Notes under the pieces: generated by a model
The model's database searches: none
The model's input: only the letters and a program-made list of their open reading frames with translations
What the model was told of the DNA's origin: nothing
NCBI GenBank assembly: GCA_905182325.1
Contig: CAJJBD010000044.1
Coordinates: 1 to 34,613 of the forward strand
DNA: 34,613 nt
Direction: 5' to 3'
Origin: an uncultured Planktomarina sp.
GTDB taxonomy: Bacteria > Pseudomonadota > Alphaproteobacteria > Rhodobacterales > Rhodobacteraceae
Made by a program: the position numbers and the translations under genes
Shown here: positions 9,499 through 18,337 of the stretch, piece after piece
Layout of the letters: each line of letters opens with the position of its first letter
Position numbering within the stretch: the stretch's first letter is position 1

Positions 9499-9517
9499 AG
9501 TTTGAAGGAAGAGACCA

Positions 9518-9643
9518 ATGAAGGTCAAGAACTCGCTTCGCTCGCTCAAGGGCCGCCACCGTGATTGTCGTGTAGTACGACGCAAGGGCCGTGTTTATGT
9601 AATTAACAAAACACAGCCGCGCTTTAAGGCACGCCAAGGTTAG
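9518..9643 (+). CDS. rpmJ: 50S ribosomal protein L36
   Basis: This 41-residue basic protein (begins [17 protein letters not shown], ends QPRFKARQG) is L36, the small last-added protein of the large ribosomal subunit. It is of the zinc-free kind: only one (C17) of the zinc ligands found in the Cys3His type is left, as is common in Alphaproteobacteria. AAGGA stands seven bases before the ATG. Codon use is more GC-rich than in the neighbours, as expected for a highly expressed gene. It lies between tRNA-Val and a strong terminator and is probably co-transcribed with the tRNA. Confidence 0.95.
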   Translation: MKVKNSLRSLKGRHRDCRVVRRKGRVYVINKTQPRFKARQG

Positions 9644-9668
9644 AAATTTTACTGTTATTTTTGAAAAG

Positions 9669-9695
9669 AGCCGTCCAAATGGATGGCTTTTTTAT
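9669..9695 (+). terminator. Intrinsic terminator after rpmJ
   Basis: AGCCGTCC and GGATGGCT form an 8-base-pair stem (one G-U) with an AAAT loop, followed directly by TTTTTTATTTT. This is the clearest intrinsic terminator in the window, 25 bases after the rpmJ stop. Confidence 0.88.
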
Positions 9696-9731
9696 TTTAC
9701 AAACGTGGCAGGTAAGTTGTTTAGTCTACTA

Positions 9732-10937
9732 TTAGTCGTAAGTCCTTTGATCTTCAATTACCACACCATCTCTTGGTAATGTCCCAATACCTACTACCTC
9801 AATCTGTGCTTTGAGTTTTAAAGTATTAGCGATTGAAGCTGCATAATCCTTGGCTTTTTCTGGCTTTCCCTCGATACGTACTGTCATTGTATCTGTCTCA
9901 CCTACTCTAGATGTAATGACACGGGCTCGCGTTACCTCGGGGTGTTTTCCTACAAACGTGGCTACTTGTTCAGGCCTAACAAACATGCCCTTTATTTTCG
10001 TAGTTTGATCTGCTCGCCCCATCCATCCCTTAATACGCAAGTTTGTACGCCCACAGGGACTCAGACCAGCCATGAATGCTGAAAGATCGCCAGTTGCAAA
10101 TCTAACTAGTGGGTAATCTGGGTTTAGTGTTGTAACTAACACTTCCCCCACTTCTCCAAACGGGACTGTATCACCTGTGCCAGGAGTCACAATTTCAACA
10201 ATTACGCCCTCATCCAAGATCAGACCTTCCATTGCAGAGCTTTCATAAGCAATATTGCCCAAATCTGCTGTGGCATAGCATTGGCGGCATGCAATACCAC
10301 GCTCCTCATACCATGATCGCAAAGAAGGGAATAAGGCTCCAGCACTTACAGCAGCTTTAGTTATTCCCAGTTTGAGGTTCATTTCATCAGCTTTTTCGAG
10401 GATTACTTTTAAATAATCTGGAGTACCGGCATACCCAGTCACTCCAATATCATAAGCAGCTTGAGCCTGCATCTCAGTCTGACCAGTACCAGCTGGCAAG
10501 ACAGAAGCGCCAACAGCGTGCGCGCCATTTTCAAACATAATACCAGCGGGAGTGAGATGATAAGAAAAGCAGTTCTGCACAATGTCATTTGTACCAATCC
10601 CAGTAGCATGCAAAAACCTGGCAAATCGCCACCAATCATGTTTGGTCCGTCCTGGTTCATAAAAGGGTCCTGGGGATTGGAACGCGTATTCGAACTCTAA
10701 TCCAGAAAACCCACCAAAGGGTGGTAGTGCTTTTTGCGCCACCCGCAAATCAGATTTTCGAATAACAGGCAGCCGCCGAAGCTCTGTTGCTGACTTAATG
10801 TCTGAAAGGTCAACTTCCTTAAACGACGTATAGCCCGGCAATAATTTTGCCTCCCTTAAAAGTGCAGGTAAGCATTCGGAAAGTGACCCCATGCGTTCAT
10901 CTACTGAACGAACTTCCAAGGCATCATAATAAGTCAT
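9732..10937 (-). CDS. PaaK-like adenylate-forming protein with degenerate ATP loop
   Basis: The 401-residue product follows the plan of phenylacetate-CoA ligases (PaaK, ANL superfamily). Recognisable blocks are AGTPDYLKVILEKA in the middle, QCYATADLGNIAYES (the PaaK A5 region), PLVRFATGDLSAF and a C-terminal domain with KGMFVRPEQV. However, the phosphate-binding loop expected near residues 86-95 (SSGTTGKP in PaaK) reads FQSPGPFYEP, so ATP binding in the usual way is doubtful. It is the last gene of the liv/ligase operon, about 105 bases behind livF. It may be a specialised ligase, a binding protein or a regulatory subunit. The name phenylacetate-CoA ligase would overstate what can be seen. 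Confidence 0.78.
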   Translation of the reverse strand: MTYYDALEVRSVDERMGSLSECLPALLREAKLLPGYTSFKEVDLSDIKSATELRRLPVIRKSDLRVAQKALPPFGGFSGLEFEYAFQSPGPFYEPGRTKHDWWRFARFLHATGIGTNDIVQNCFSYHLTPAGIMFENGAHAVGASVLPAGTGQTEMQAQAAYDIGVTGYAGTPDYLKVILEKADEMNLKLGITKAAVSAGALFPSLRSWYEERGIACRQCYATADLGNIAYESSAMEGLILDEGVIVEIVTPGTGDTVPFGEVGEVLVTTLNPDYPLVRFATGDLSAFMAGLSPCGRTNLRIKGWMGRADQTTKIKGMFVRPEQVATFVGKHPEVTRARVITSRVGETDTMTVRIEGKPEKAKDYAASIANTLKLKAQIEVVGIGTLPRDGVVIEDQRTYD

Positions 10938-11042
10938 TCAGATTTTCTTTCCCTGAAAGCAATACGAGTTAAGTTAGGTCTCAATTCGAAATAACTCAAA
11001 TAATTTTGGATAGCTCCATCACAGTGATTGAAATTAATCAAA

Positions 11043-11867
11043 TCAACTTAACCATCTTTTGCGACGACGATAGCTACGTGTGTCACGAAAGGATTTGCGT
11101 CCCTCTTCCGAAACACCAAGATAAAATTCTTTAACATCCGGGTTTTCCCGTAATTCAGCCGCTGGCCCATCCATCACAACTCGACCAGATTCTAAAATAT
11201 ACCCATAGTGTGCGAACCTCAGAGCAACATTAGTATTCTGCTCAGCCAGCAAAAATGATACACTCTCTTTTTCGTTAAGGTCTTTTACAATTCCAAATAT
11301 TTCTTCTACCAGCTGTGGAGCGAGACCCATTGATGGCTCATCTAATAAAATCGTTTCTGGGCGCGACAACAAAGCTCGCCCAATAGCACACATTTGTTGC
11401 TCTCCACCTGAGGTATAACCAGCTTGACTTTTACGGCGTTCTTTCAGGCGTGGGAAGTAAGTATAAACTTTGTCTAAATCGTCAGCTATCGCAACAGCAC
11501 CATCCTGTCGAGTATAAGCACCAGTCAGTAAATTCTCTTCTACAGTCAAATGTTCAAAGCAGTGACGACCCTCCATAACTTGAATAACACCACGTTTGAC
11601 CAAATCTGAAGGGTTTAAGCCTTTTACCGTCTTGCCACGGTAGTCTATGGTGCCTTTGGTAACCTCACCCCGTTCAGAGTGTAGCAACTGTGAGATGGCT
11701 TTAAGTGTTGTGGTCTTACCGGCGCCATTACCACCCAATAGGGCAGTAATACCACCTTTGGGAACGCTTAAAGATACACCTTTTAATACCAAGATAACGT
11801 GATTGTAGATCACCTCAATATTATTAACTTCTAAAAGACTTTCCTTGGTTGGGTTGGTATCAAGCAT
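11043..11867 (-). CDS. livF: ABC transporter ATP-binding protein, LivF type
   Basis: This is one of the two ATPases of a HAAT-family (branched-chain-amino-acid-type) importer. The 274 residues show Walker A GGNGAGKTT, the signature TSGGEQQMCAIGRALL and Walker B TILLDEPSMGLAP, then the switch-region EQN. The frame stays open to a TTG at 11900, inside an intergenic hairpin. ATG 11867, with AGGA eight bases ahead, is the better start. The C-terminal end carries a basic tail (SYRRRKRWLS). Partner genes livG, H, M and K lie upstream in the same operon. Confidence 0.92.
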   Translation of the reverse strand: MLDTNPTKESLLEVNNIEVIYNHVILVLKGVSLSVPKGGITALLGGNGAGKTTTLKAISQLLHSERGEVTKGTIDYRGKTVKGLNPSDLVKRGVIQVMEGRHCFEHLTVEENLLTGAYTRQDGAVAIADDLDKVYTYFPRLKERRKSQAGYTSGGEQQMCAIGRALLSRPETILLDEPSMGLAPQLVEEIFGIVKDLNEKESVSFLLAEQNTNVALRFAHYGYILESGRVVMDGPAAELRENPDVKEFYLGVSEEGRKSFRDTRSYRRRKRWLS

Positions 11868-11889
11868 AGCTTTAATCCTATAAGGGATG

Positions 11890-11912
11890 CTCTGGCCCAA
11901 ATAGGGCCAGAG
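11890..11912 (-). other. Strong stem-loop between the binding-protein gene and livF
   Basis: CTCTGGCCC and GGGCCAGAG form nine perfect base pairs with a 5-base loop, 15 bases after the binding-protein stop and 22 bases before the livF start. No T-run follows on the minus strand, so it is not an ordinary terminator. Such hairpins often protect the 3' end of the abundant binding-protein message from nucleases. Confidence 0.7.
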
Positions 11913-11927
11913 CGCTGTTAAAAAGTT

Positions 11928-13208
11928 TTAGTTACAGCGTGTTTCCATACCATTTTCAGCAGCATAGGCTGCAGAATCTTCATCAATTAATGGCTGGATG
12001 ACTGACATGTCAGACTCAGCAAAATCACTAATCAAAGACCATGTTTTGTTGGTTGCGTCCCATTGTGCCACTGCGCCAAGACCTGGACCACCATGGTTCT
12101 CACAAGAAACTTTAAAGGCTGGGCCAAAGTTTGGCATACCCAAATCAGTCATAACTGCTTCTGTTATTTCCAAAGCTTCCATTCCATCACGCATCATGGC
12201 TGCGGTAATATCTGCAACACCATGTATTTTTTGAGCAGTTTTCACTGCCTCAGCAGCTAACATCGCAGCATAGAAGCCCCGATTGTAAATAGCTGTACCA
12301 ATTTGGTCACCTGCACCCGCAGCTAGTCCAGCATCGACAACGTATTTAGCTAGATCGTCAAATACAGGGAAGTCACTACCTACATTGTGGAACGTTATAG
12401 CTTTGTAGCCATCGGCACCATCTCCAGCGGGCAGCACAGCATTTTCAGAGCCTGACCACCATACGCCAATAAAGTTTTCCATTGGAAATTTTATATTTAC
12501 AGCTTCCTGAATCGCAACTGCGTTCATCACACCCCATCCCCACATTGTGACATAATCGGGACGTTCACGGCGGATTTGTAGCCATTGGGATTTCTGCTCC
12601 TGGCCTGGGTGGTCAACTGCAAGTAAGGTTAGTTCGAAACCATGCTTTTTTGCAAGTTGTTCGAAAGTCCGGATTGGCTCTTTGCCGTAGCCAGAGTTGT
12701 GATAAACTAAGTGAAGTTTTTTACCTTTAATATCACCGCCATTGAGATCCAAAAGGTGGTTCACAACAAGTGATGCGCCATTCCAATAGTTGGCAGGATA
12801 GTTAAACACGTTAGAAAACACCTTGCCATTGGCGGCAGACGTCCGGCCATATCCCATAGTGTGCATAGGAATGCCATCGGCTGTTACTTTTGGAATTAGC
12901 TGATACGTAATCCCAGTCGAGAGCGGCTGATATACTAGAGAGCCCATACCCTTAGTCGATTCGTAGCATTCAACGCCTTTTTCGGTGTTATAACCAGTTT
13001 CGCATTCCTCAATGCGGGTCATAACGCCACCAATGCCACCATCGCGTTCATTCAAGAGCGTCATATAGTCTGCGTAGCCGTCCGCAAATGGAATACCACC
13101 CGCGGCATAAGCGCCAGTACGATAAGATAAAGATGGGAACACGAGGTCAGCCATCACTGGAGCTGCTGCCATGACGGCGGCCACTGTTACTGTTGCTAGT
13201 CTTTTCAT
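11928..13208 (-). CDS. Periplasmic substrate-binding protein of a HAAT-family ABC importer
   Basis: The 426-residue precursor starts MKRLATVTVAAVMAAAPVMA, a classical signal peptide without a lipobox cysteine, so the protein is free in the periplasm. The mature part is a type I periplasmic-binding fold of the LivK relatives (Peripla_BP_6). It is longer than LivK and begins with GIPFADGYADYMTLLNERDG. The ligand is unknown: neighbouring acyl-CoA ligases suggest a carboxylic acid rather than leucine. ATG 13208 is chosen over the longer open frame to 13322 because GGGAGG lies just upstream and the signal peptide starts there. A stable hairpin follows the gene, consistent with high expression. Confidence 0.9.
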   Translation of the reverse strand: MKRLATVTVAAVMAAAPVMADLVFPSLSYRTGAYAAGGIPFADGYADYMTLLNERDGGIGGVMTRIEECETGYNTEKGVECYESTKGMGSLVYQPLSTGITYQLIPKVTADGIPMHTMGYGRTSAANGKVFSNVFNYPANYWNGASLVVNHLLDLNGGDIKGKKLHLVYHNSGYGKEPIRTFEQLAKKHGFELTLLAVDHPGQEQKSQWLQIRRERPDYVTMWGWGVMNAVAIQEAVNIKFPMENFIGVWWSGSENAVLPAGDGADGYKAITFHNVGSDFPVFDDLAKYVVDAGLAAGAGDQIGTAIYNRGFYAAMLAAEAVKTAQKIHGVADITAAMMRDGMEALEITEAVMTDLGMPNFGPAFKVSCENHGGPGLGAVAQWDATNKTWSLISDFAESDMSVIQPLIDEDSAAYAAENGMETRCN

Positions 13209-13273
13209 CGGATTAATCCTCCCTTGGTTTGTCCGATTATGCCGGTTTACCCGGTCGTATAGCCAACCATTCC

Positions 13274-14350
13274 CTAGTGTGGAAAAGGCCAGAGTCGTAA
13301 TTTCTCTTTGGCTACGCGCCAAAGTTGTGCCAAACCGTGCGGCTCTGCGATCAAAAATACAATGATTAAAGCCCCGACAATGATAAATTCGAGGTGTGCA
13401 GCCAACGCCGTGTCCCAGCCAAGGCCGCCCACCAGCACATTCTTGAGGAGAACAGGCAGCAAAACCATGAAGGCTGCTCCTGCAAAGCTGCCAAAAATTG
13501 AGCCCAAGCCACCAATGATGATCATGAACAGTACCAAAAATGATTTTTGGATGCCAAAGGCCTCTCCAACTTCCACCGCGCCCAAGTAGACACTAAAAAA
13601 TAAAGCACCTGAAATCCCAATAAAGAAGCCAGAAATAGCAAAAGCTGAAAGCTTAGCAGAAAGTGGGTTAACTCCAATAATTTCAGCCGCAATATCCATA
13701 TCGCGAATGGCGGACCATTTTCGGCCTAAAGATCCGCGGGTCAAGTTTCGTGCGACAATGCCCGCAAAGGTCAAAAAAACTAGGCAAATCATATATTTCG
13801 CCCAAGCGTCCGTATTTGGGCCCGTTACCAGATGACCAAACACTGTGCGATCGGGCGCATTGATCTGACCGGAAGCAGAATAATTGTAAAACCAAGCCAC
13901 CCGGTTAAACAGCCAAACTAAAAAAAACTGAGCGGCTAGCGTGGCCACGGCAAGGTAAAATCCTTTAATACGTAGGCTTGGCAACCCAAACAATGCCACC
14001 ACTGCCGCTGTGATGCCTCCCGAAATCAAAATATGGAAAATAATGCTCACATCGGGGAAAGAAGTCATCAATTTATAGCAGGCATAAGCACCTACAGCCA
14101 TGAAACCACCAGTGCCAAGCGACACCTGACCACAGTAGCCCACAAGGATATTAAGACCAATCGCGGCAATAGCATAAATCAAAAATGGGACCAAAATAGC
14201 ATTCGCCCAATAATCGTTAATGATGAAGGGGATGATCAGGAAAGCAACTACTAAAACTGCATAGTAGCGGTAGCGGTCAAACTTAATTGGAAAAGTTTGA
14301 CTGTCTGCCGGGTATGTTTCGCTAAAATCACCAGATTCACGATAAAACAT
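13274..14350 (-). CDS. livM: ABC transporter permease, LivM type
   Basis: This is the second membrane subunit of the importer. The 358 residues hold eight to ten hydrophobic segments and the LivM family stretches NILVGYCGQVSLGTGGFMAVGAY and FLVLFMIIIGGLGSIFGSFAGAAF, the latter near the site that contacts the ATPase. AAGGGA precedes the ATG. It lies 86 bases after livH and 65 bases before the binding-protein gene in one operon. Confidence 0.93.
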   Translation of the reverse strand: MFYRESGDFSETYPADSQTFPIKFDRYRYYAVLVVAFLIIPFIINDYWANAILVPFLIYAIAAIGLNILVGYCGQVSLGTGGFMAVGAYACYKLMTSFPDVSIIFHILISGGITAAVVALFGLPSLRIKGFYLAVATLAAQFFLVWLFNRVAWFYNYSASGQINAPDRTVFGHLVTGPNTDAWAKYMICLVFLTFAGIVARNLTRGSLGRKWSAIRDMDIAAEIIGVNPLSAKLSAFAISGFFIGISGALFFSVYLGAVEVGEAFGIQKSFLVLFMIIIGGLGSIFGSFAGAAFMVLLPVLLKNVLVGGLGWDTALAAHLEFIIVGALIIVFLIAEPHGLAQLWRVAKEKLRLWPFPH

Positions 14351-14436
14351 GAGCCATCCCTTTCAAGTTAAAATTATTAATTAGGTTTTCTGTTATATAG
14401 TTGTAAGCGCATCCGCCAAAACCATTGGCAAACATA

Positions 14437-15438
14437 TCAAACGCGCTCAATGATTTTCTCCCCAAACAAGCCCTGAGGACGAAAAACCAAAAAGAGGAGG
14501 GCCAACATATACGCAAACCAGTTCTCTGTAGCACCACCCAAGAAAGGGGCACCAATCAAAAATTCGAACAGCTTTTCACCAACCCCCACTATTAATCCTC
14601 CGACAATCGCACCAGGTATAGATGTGAAGCCACCCAGCATAAGAACTGGCAAGGCCTTGAGCGCAATCAAGGACAGTGAAAACTGCACGCCAGACTTTGC
14701 TCCCCACATTATACCTGCGACCAAAGCCACAAAACCCGCTACCGACCAAACTAATACCCAGATAAAGCTCAAAGAAATCCCAACAGACAGCGCCGCCTGG
14801 TGGTCATCAGCTACCGCACGCATCGCTCTGCCTTGCTTGGTATATTGTGCAAAGGCCACCAACATAATAACCAGTATAATGGCGACAACGGACGCAACTA
14901 TTTCTAACTTATCGATAAAGAACCCATAAAAATTAGAACCACCTAAAAAAGCCGTCGCTTCTTCGATCCACATGCTGCCACCCTGCGGAATACCTATGTC
15001 TAACTTTTTAATTTCGGAGTTCCACATCAGGTCGCCGAAGCCTTCCATGAAATAGGCAAGCCCAATAGTCGCCATAAACAGGATAATTGGCTCCTGGCCC
15101 ACCAAATGCCTAAATATAAAGTGCTGAACACACCACGCCAGTCCAACCATCACGACCATCACTAGTAAAATAGATAAAAAGGCCGGGACGTGCCAACCAA
15201 AGTGATGCACATTCGTACCAAAGATCGCATTTATCAAATGGGCGAACGGAACCTGGCCATCCATGATCCCCACCAGCGTGAGTGCTCCAAACAGCGCCAT
15301 CACACCCTGCGCATAATTGAAAATTCCAGATGCTTTGAAAATCAAAACAAACCCTAAAGCCACAAGCGCATAAAGCACCCCAGCCATAAGGCCGTTGAGC
15401 ATGACTTCAACAGCAAACAAAAACTGATCTGGGAACAT
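14437..15438 (-). CDS. livH: ABC transporter permease, LivH type
   Basis: This is the first membrane subunit of the importer, 333 residues and strongly hydrophobic. The family signature MLNGLMAGVLYALVALGFVLIFKASGIFNYAQG fills its N terminus, and LKALPVLMLGGFTSIPGAIVGG marks the ATPase-contact loop. GGAG lies nine bases before the ATG. It is slightly longer than E. coli LivH because of a periplasmic insertion around TNVHHFGWHVPAF. It is the third gene of the operon after the ligase and livG. Confidence 0.93.
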   Translation of the reverse strand: MFPDQFLFAVEVMLNGLMAGVLYALVALGFVLIFKASGIFNYAQGVMALFGALTLVGIMDGQVPFAHLINAIFGTNVHHFGWHVPAFLSILLVMVVMVGLAWCVQHFIFRHLVGQEPIILFMATIGLAYFMEGFGDLMWNSEIKKLDIGIPQGGSMWIEEATAFLGGSNFYGFFIDKLEIVASVVAIILVIMLVAFAQYTKQGRAMRAVADDHQAALSVGISLSFIWVLVWSVAGFVALVAGIMWGAKSGVQFSLSLIALKALPVLMLGGFTSIPGAIVGGLIVGVGEKLFEFLIGAPFLGGATENWFAYMLALLFLVFRPQGLFGEKIIERV

Positions 15439-15505
15439 ATCTTAGATCTCCAGACTGTTGTTTTGGATTGATAACATCTGTTGCGGCCTCGCTAAGTTTT
15501 GGGAC

Positions 15506-16324
15506 TCAATCATGGGCAACCCCCAAATATGCATCAATCACAGCTTGGTTGCTACGCACATCCTTTGGCGTGCCGTCACCGATCTTTTTCCCATAGTCCA
15601 TGACGACCACGCGATCAGAAATATCCATAACCACGCTCATGTCATGCTCAATCAAAACAATCGTGGTACCAAATTCATCATTCACATCCAGAATGAACCG
15701 GCTCATATCCTCTTTTTCTTCAACATTCATGCCCGCCATGGGCTCATCAAGAAGTAAAAGCTTTGGATCAGCGGCGAGGGCTCGAGCCAGTTCGACACGT
15801 TTCTTCAACCCATAAGGCAATCTTCCAACGGGTGTTTTGCGGATATTTTGAATTTCAAGAAAATCTATTACTCTTTCAACAATTTCGCGGTTTTCTGTTT
15901 CTTCACGCTGAGCTTTTCCATACCAGAATGCTTGGCTCAGAATGCCAGCCTTCATATGGTTTAGGCGGCCAGTCATTACGTTATCTAAAACAGTCATTCC
16001 TTCAAATAGGGCAATGTTCTGGAATGTTCTGGCAATGCCTTGACGTGCAACTTCGAACGGCTTCATCGGCGGTCGTTTTCCACCTTTATACCAAACTTCA
16101 CCATCCTGCGGATGATAAAACCCAGAAATCACATTTAACATTGATGATTTTCCAGCACCATTTGGACCTATAATTGCTCGAATCTCACCCTCCCGGACAT
16201 CAAACGAGATATCTTTGATGGCGACTACACCACCAAAACGCAATGTAATGTTTTTCATTTCCATCATCACGCCACCGATTGTGCGGCCATCTTCCGTAAC
16301 AAATGATTCAGATTGATCAAACAT
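15506..16324 (-). CDS. livG: ABC transporter ATP-binding protein, LivG type
   Basis: This is the second ATPase of the importer, 272 residues, with Walker A GPNGAGKSS, the Q-loop region, a signature of LPYGLKKRVELARAL (the degenerate form normal for LivG) and Walker B LLLLDEPMAGM, followed by the LIEHDM switch histidine. An N-terminal addition of about 20 residues (SESFVTEDGRTIGG) precedes the fold. It sits 51 bases after the acyl-CoA ligase gene and 67 bases ahead of livH. Confidence 0.93.
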   Translation of the reverse strand: MFDQSESFVTEDGRTIGGVMMEMKNITLRFGGVVAIKDISFDVREGEIRAIIGPNGAGKSSMLNVISGFYHPQDGEVWYKGGKRPPMKPFEVARQGIARTFQNIALFEGMTVLDNVMTGRLNHMKAGILSQAFWYGKAQREETENREIVERVIDFLEIQNIRKTPVGRLPYGLKKRVELARALAADPKLLLLDEPMAGMNVEEKEDMSRFILDVNDEFGTTIVLIEHDMSVVMDISDRVVVMDYGKKIGDGTPKDVRSNQAVIDAYLGVAHD

Positions 16325-16375
16325 TGGTCACAGGCTCCAGACAAGTATTGGTTAGCACATAGGGCAAATACAAAA

Positions 16376-18337
16376 TCATTCCGCAGCCACCTTTTGAGAT
16401 GCTACCGTGGTCGCATTACGCATTTCCAACGTGGCAGAAATTGAGCCTTTCCGACCATCCTCATAAGTAACCTCAGTGGTCGTCGCCACGCGCTCAGAGC
16501 CATCATAAAGGCCAGTGATCAGATCTAGGAACTTCTCTTCCACAATTCGACGACGCACTTTGCGAGTTCTAGTCATTTCACCATCATCTGCATCCAATTC
16601 CTTATGCAGAACAAGGAACCGATGCACTTGGCAGCCAGACAGCATAGGGTCATCGGCAATACTTTGATTGGTTTCTTCAATATGGTTTTGGATCATATCT
16701 AAAACTGCTGGGTGCTGCGATAATTCTTGATATCCCCCGTAAGCAATATTGTTGCGCTCCGCCCAGTTTCCTACTGCATTGAGGTCTATATTAATGAAAG
16801 CACTGCAATATTCCCTGTCACTTCCAAACACCACAGCCTCTAAAATATTGGGATAAAATTTTAGTTTGTTTTCAACATATTTAGGTGCAAATAAGCGACC
16901 GTCTGCAATTTTTCCAACATCTTTTGCACGATCAATAATACGCAAGTGGCCTGAACTTTCTTCAAAAAATCCAGCGTCACCAGTAGCTACCCAACCATCT
17001 TCATCTTTTGTCGAGGCCGTACTTTCAGGATTATTGTAATACTCAACAAAAACTCCAGGGGAGCGATAGTAAATCTCACCACTATCGTCCACGCGCACTT
17101 CAACTCCGGGCGCAGGCACACCTACTGTGTTGGCATCTACCTCTCCATCAGGTTGCATAGTGATATAAACTGTTGCCTCGGTTTGCCCATAAAGCTGTTT
17201 GAGATTAATACCAAGCGATCGATAAAAATCAAAGAGCTCTGGACCAATCGCCTCACCCGCAGTGTAGCCCACACGTACTTTACTTAAACCAAGCGTGTTT
17301 TTAAGTGGTCCATAAATAAATTTATCTCCAAACCAATATTTAATCCGGTCGATTAGGCTTACGGTTTGATTGCTAAGTAATGCTGGCCCAACTAATTTGG
17401 CATGTGCCATGGCCTTTTTGAACATCCATTTTTTTAGCCGACTAGCATCCTCCATCCTTATCATTACATTAGTCAACTGGTTTTCAAAAATACGCGGAGG
17501 CGCAAAATAATAAGAGGGACCTATTTCACGCAAATCAGTCATCATTGTTTCCTGACTTTCGGGGCAGCTTACGCAAAAACCAGTCCAAACAGCTTGACCA
17601 ATTGAGAAAATATAATCCCCAACCCACGCCATGGGAAGATATGCTACCACTTCTTCACCAGGCCCCAATTCATCAAATTGGGAAGAATTCTTTGAAGTTT
17701 CAATCACATTACGGTTTGAGAGCACCACACCTTTTGGCCGGCCAGTTGTACCTGACGTATAGAGCATCACGCATGTATCGTCATACGTCATTTTAGCCTT
17801 ACGTTGAGCCAACTCAGCGCTCAAGGTTGACTCTAGTTGGCGACCTGTTTCTTGCAGTTTTTGGAATTGTGTAAGCTTACTATGATCATATTTTCGAAGA
17901 CCGCGGGCATCCAGATAAATAATGTGCTCCAAACCTTCCAAATTGTCCTGAATGTCAATAACTTTATCTACCTGCTCTTGGTCACCAGCCACTATAAACC
18001 GAGCGTTACAATGATCGAGAACATAGGCAATTTCATCACCAACAGCATCCTGATAAATTGGAACTGGCACGGCACCAATTGATTGCGCTGCTAACATAGA
18101 CCAATATAGATACGGCCTATTTCGACCAGCGATAGCAATGTGATCACCTTTTTCAGCACCAAGCGTCAAAAGGCCCAGCGCAAGCGAGTCTACTTGGTAT
18201 AAAGTTTCGCTCCAAGTCCAGCTTTGCCAGATCCCAAATTCTTTCTCACGATAAGCAGGCTTATCGCCAAAATCCTGCGCATTACGAGCGAGCAATCCCG
18301 GGATAGAATCAAGAACCAAAGGAGCGCGCTTATTCAA
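16376..18337 (-). CDS. Long-chain-type acyl-CoA ligase (AMP-forming)
   Basis: The 653-residue ANL enzyme activates a carboxylic acid to its CoA thioester through an acyl-adenylate. It carries the intact ATP loop YTSGTTGRPKGV (about 193-204), YGQTEAT (A5), TGDAGFFEESSGHLRIIDRAKD (A7-A8) and a C-terminal domain, and resembles long-chain ligases of the FadD15/FAA type more than acetyl-CoA synthetase. Start is TTG 18337, with GGAGG nine bases before it. It is the first gene of the liv operon, so substrate uptake and CoA trapping are probably coupled. The protein ends in KVAAE. The substrate cannot be read from sequence; long-chain, branched or aryl acids are all possible. Confidence 0.9.
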   Translation of the reverse strand: MNKRAPLVLDSIPGLLARNAQDFGDKPAYREKEFGIWQSWTWSETLYQVDSLALGLLTLGAEKGDHIAIAGRNRPYLYWSMLAAQSIGAVPVPIYQDAVGDEIAYVLDHCNARFIVAGDQEQVDKVIDIQDNLEGLEHIIYLDARGLRKYDHSKLTQFQKLQETGRQLESTLSAELAQRKAKMTYDDTCVMLYTSGTTGRPKGVVLSNRNVIETSKNSSQFDELGPGEEVVAYLPMAWVGDYIFSIGQAVWTGFCVSCPESQETMMTDLREIGPSYYFAPPRIFENQLTNVMIRMEDASRLKKWMFKKAMAHAKLVGPALLSNQTVSLIDRIKYWFGDKFIYGPLKNTLGLSKVRVGYTAGEAIGPELFDFYRSLGINLKQLYGQTEATVYITMQPDGEVDANTVGVPAPGVEVRVDDSGEIYYRSPGVFVEYYNNPESTASTKDEDGWVATGDAGFFEESSGHLRIIDRAKDVGKIADGRLFAPKYVENKLKFYPNILEAVVFGSDREYCSAFINIDLNAVGNWAERNNIAYGGYQELSQHPAVLDMIQNHIEETNQSIADDPMLSGCQVHRFLVLHKELDADDGEMTRTRKVRRRIVEEKFLDLITGLYDGSERVATTTEVTYEDGRKGSISATLEMRNATTVASQKVAAE

